A DNA stretch of 14,473 nt, taken from positions 1 through 14,473 of the forward strand of contig JANXRT010000063.1 of NCBI GenBank assembly GCA_025356735.1. Reading direction: 5' to 3'. Each line of letters starts with the position of its first letter. Position 1 is the stretch's first letter. A model generated the notes under the pieces. It had not been told where the DNA came from and made no database searches. It saw nothing but the letters and a program-made list of their open reading frames with translations. The position numbers and the translations under genes are program-made. Shown piece by piece: positions 13,932 to 14,473 of the stretch. This DNA is from Acetobacteraceae bacterium (lineage in GTDB: Bacteria; Pseudomonadota; Alphaproteobacteria; Acetobacterales; Acetobacteraceae).

Positions 13932-14473
13932 CAGGCGACCTCCCTCGTTTCGGTGACGTGCCGCCGGCACGCCATCAGCGGCTGGATGCGTTGGCCGAAT
14001 GTCTCCACGCCCTCGACGAAATCGTCGAACGTCAGCAGCACGCCCTCGGTGCCGGGCACGGCCGCCATCTCGTCCAGCATCCGCGCGATGCTGGCGTGCG
14101 AGCCGACCAGCGTGCCCATGTTGATGTTGACCGCGGACGTCGGGTCGGCCATCTGGCGGATGTTGGTGTCGGCGTCGGACTTGGTATCGACCGCGCCCTG
14201 GCGGCCAAGCCAGGCCACCGCCTCGTCATCGACGCCGGCCTTGTAGTGCTCCCATTTCGCCATCGCCGCCGCATCGGTCTCGTCGGCGATGATCATCAGC
14301 AGCACGTAGGTGGTAACGTGGCGGCCGGTTTTCGCCGTGGCGGCGAGCAGGCGCTCGGCCGCCGGCGCGAACGCGGTCGGCGTGTTCACCCCCTTGCCGA
14401 AGCAGAAGTTGTAATCGGCGTACTGCGCCGAGAACGCCATGCCGGCGCCGCTCTGGCCGGCGCAGATCACCTT
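13931..14473 (-). CDS. rutA: RutA, pyrimidine oxygenase, C-terminal half
   Basis: The frame is open to the window edge, so only about the last 180 of some 360 residues are present. They match RutA closely: ICAGQSGAGMAFSAQYAD, NFCFGKGVNTPTAFAP, VADETDAA-type region with KWEHYKAGVD, RQMADPTSAVNINMGTLVGS, GVLLTFDDFVEG and GERIQPLM-like GQRIQPLM. RutA is an FMN-dependent luciferase-family monooxygenase that opens uracil and thymine rings using O2 and reduced FMN from RutF. Neither rutF, the transporter rutG nor rutR is in this window. The stop overlaps the rutB start by one base, so rutABCD and two amidase genes form one transcription unit. Confidence 0.95.
   Translation of the reverse strand, partial: KVICAGQSGAGMAFSAQYADYNFCFGKGVNTPTAFAPAAERLLAATAKTGRHVTTYVLLMIIADETDAAAMAKWEHYKAGVDDEAVAWLGRQGAVDTKSDADTNIRQMADPTSAVNINMGTLVGSHASIARMLDEMAAVPGTEGVLLTFDDFVEGVETFGQRIQPLMACRRHVTETREVA

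Overview
The window comes from a GC-rich bacterial chromosome. Third codon positions are strongly G/C, genes are packed with 1-23 nt overlaps, and the proteins resemble those of Alphaproteobacteria. An Acetobacteraceae/Rhodospirillales-type host is my best guess, supported partly by the GGGGCTCTGCCCC repeat; this is inference, not proof. No tRNA, rRNA, CRISPR array or transposase gene was seen.

Layout. (a) 1-1678, plus strand: the 3' part of an arsM-like arsenite methyltransferase gene, overlapped by a gene for an exported DUF547 protein. (b) 3358-1701, minus strand: an uncharacterised radical SAM enzyme with a C-terminal cysteine cluster, translationally coupled (ATGA) to a 104-residue membrane protein. 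(c) 3359-3612: a divergent intergenic region filled largely by a 108-bp symmetric palindromic repeat. (d) 3613-4854, plus: a DadA-like FAD oxidoreductase. (e) 8645-4851, minus: a three-subunit molybdenum hydroxylase of the PaoABC aldehyde oxidoreductase type (2Fe-2S, FAD/4Fe-4S and Mo subunits), all with overlapping reading frames. (f) 8728-9348, plus: a divergent TetR-family regulator. The 82-bp gap between it and paoA holds a good sigma70-like promoter whose 17-bp spacer contains a perfect 15-bp palindrome, the likely operator. (g) 14473-9386, minus: rutA (partial), rutB, rutC and rutD of the uracil-degrading Rut pathway, followed without a break by two amidase-signature hydrolases.

How it works together. 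RutA opens the uracil ring to ureidoacrylate, RutB releases carbamate and 3-aminoacrylate, and RutC (with RutD) yields malonic semialdehyde and ammonia. The two extra amidases are co-transcribed and probably broaden the use of amide or ureido nitrogen. The Pao-type enzyme would oxidise aldehydes to acids under TetR control. The arsM-DUF547 pair points to arsenic biotransformation. The radical SAM/membrane-protein pair and the structured repeat are the least explained parts of the window.
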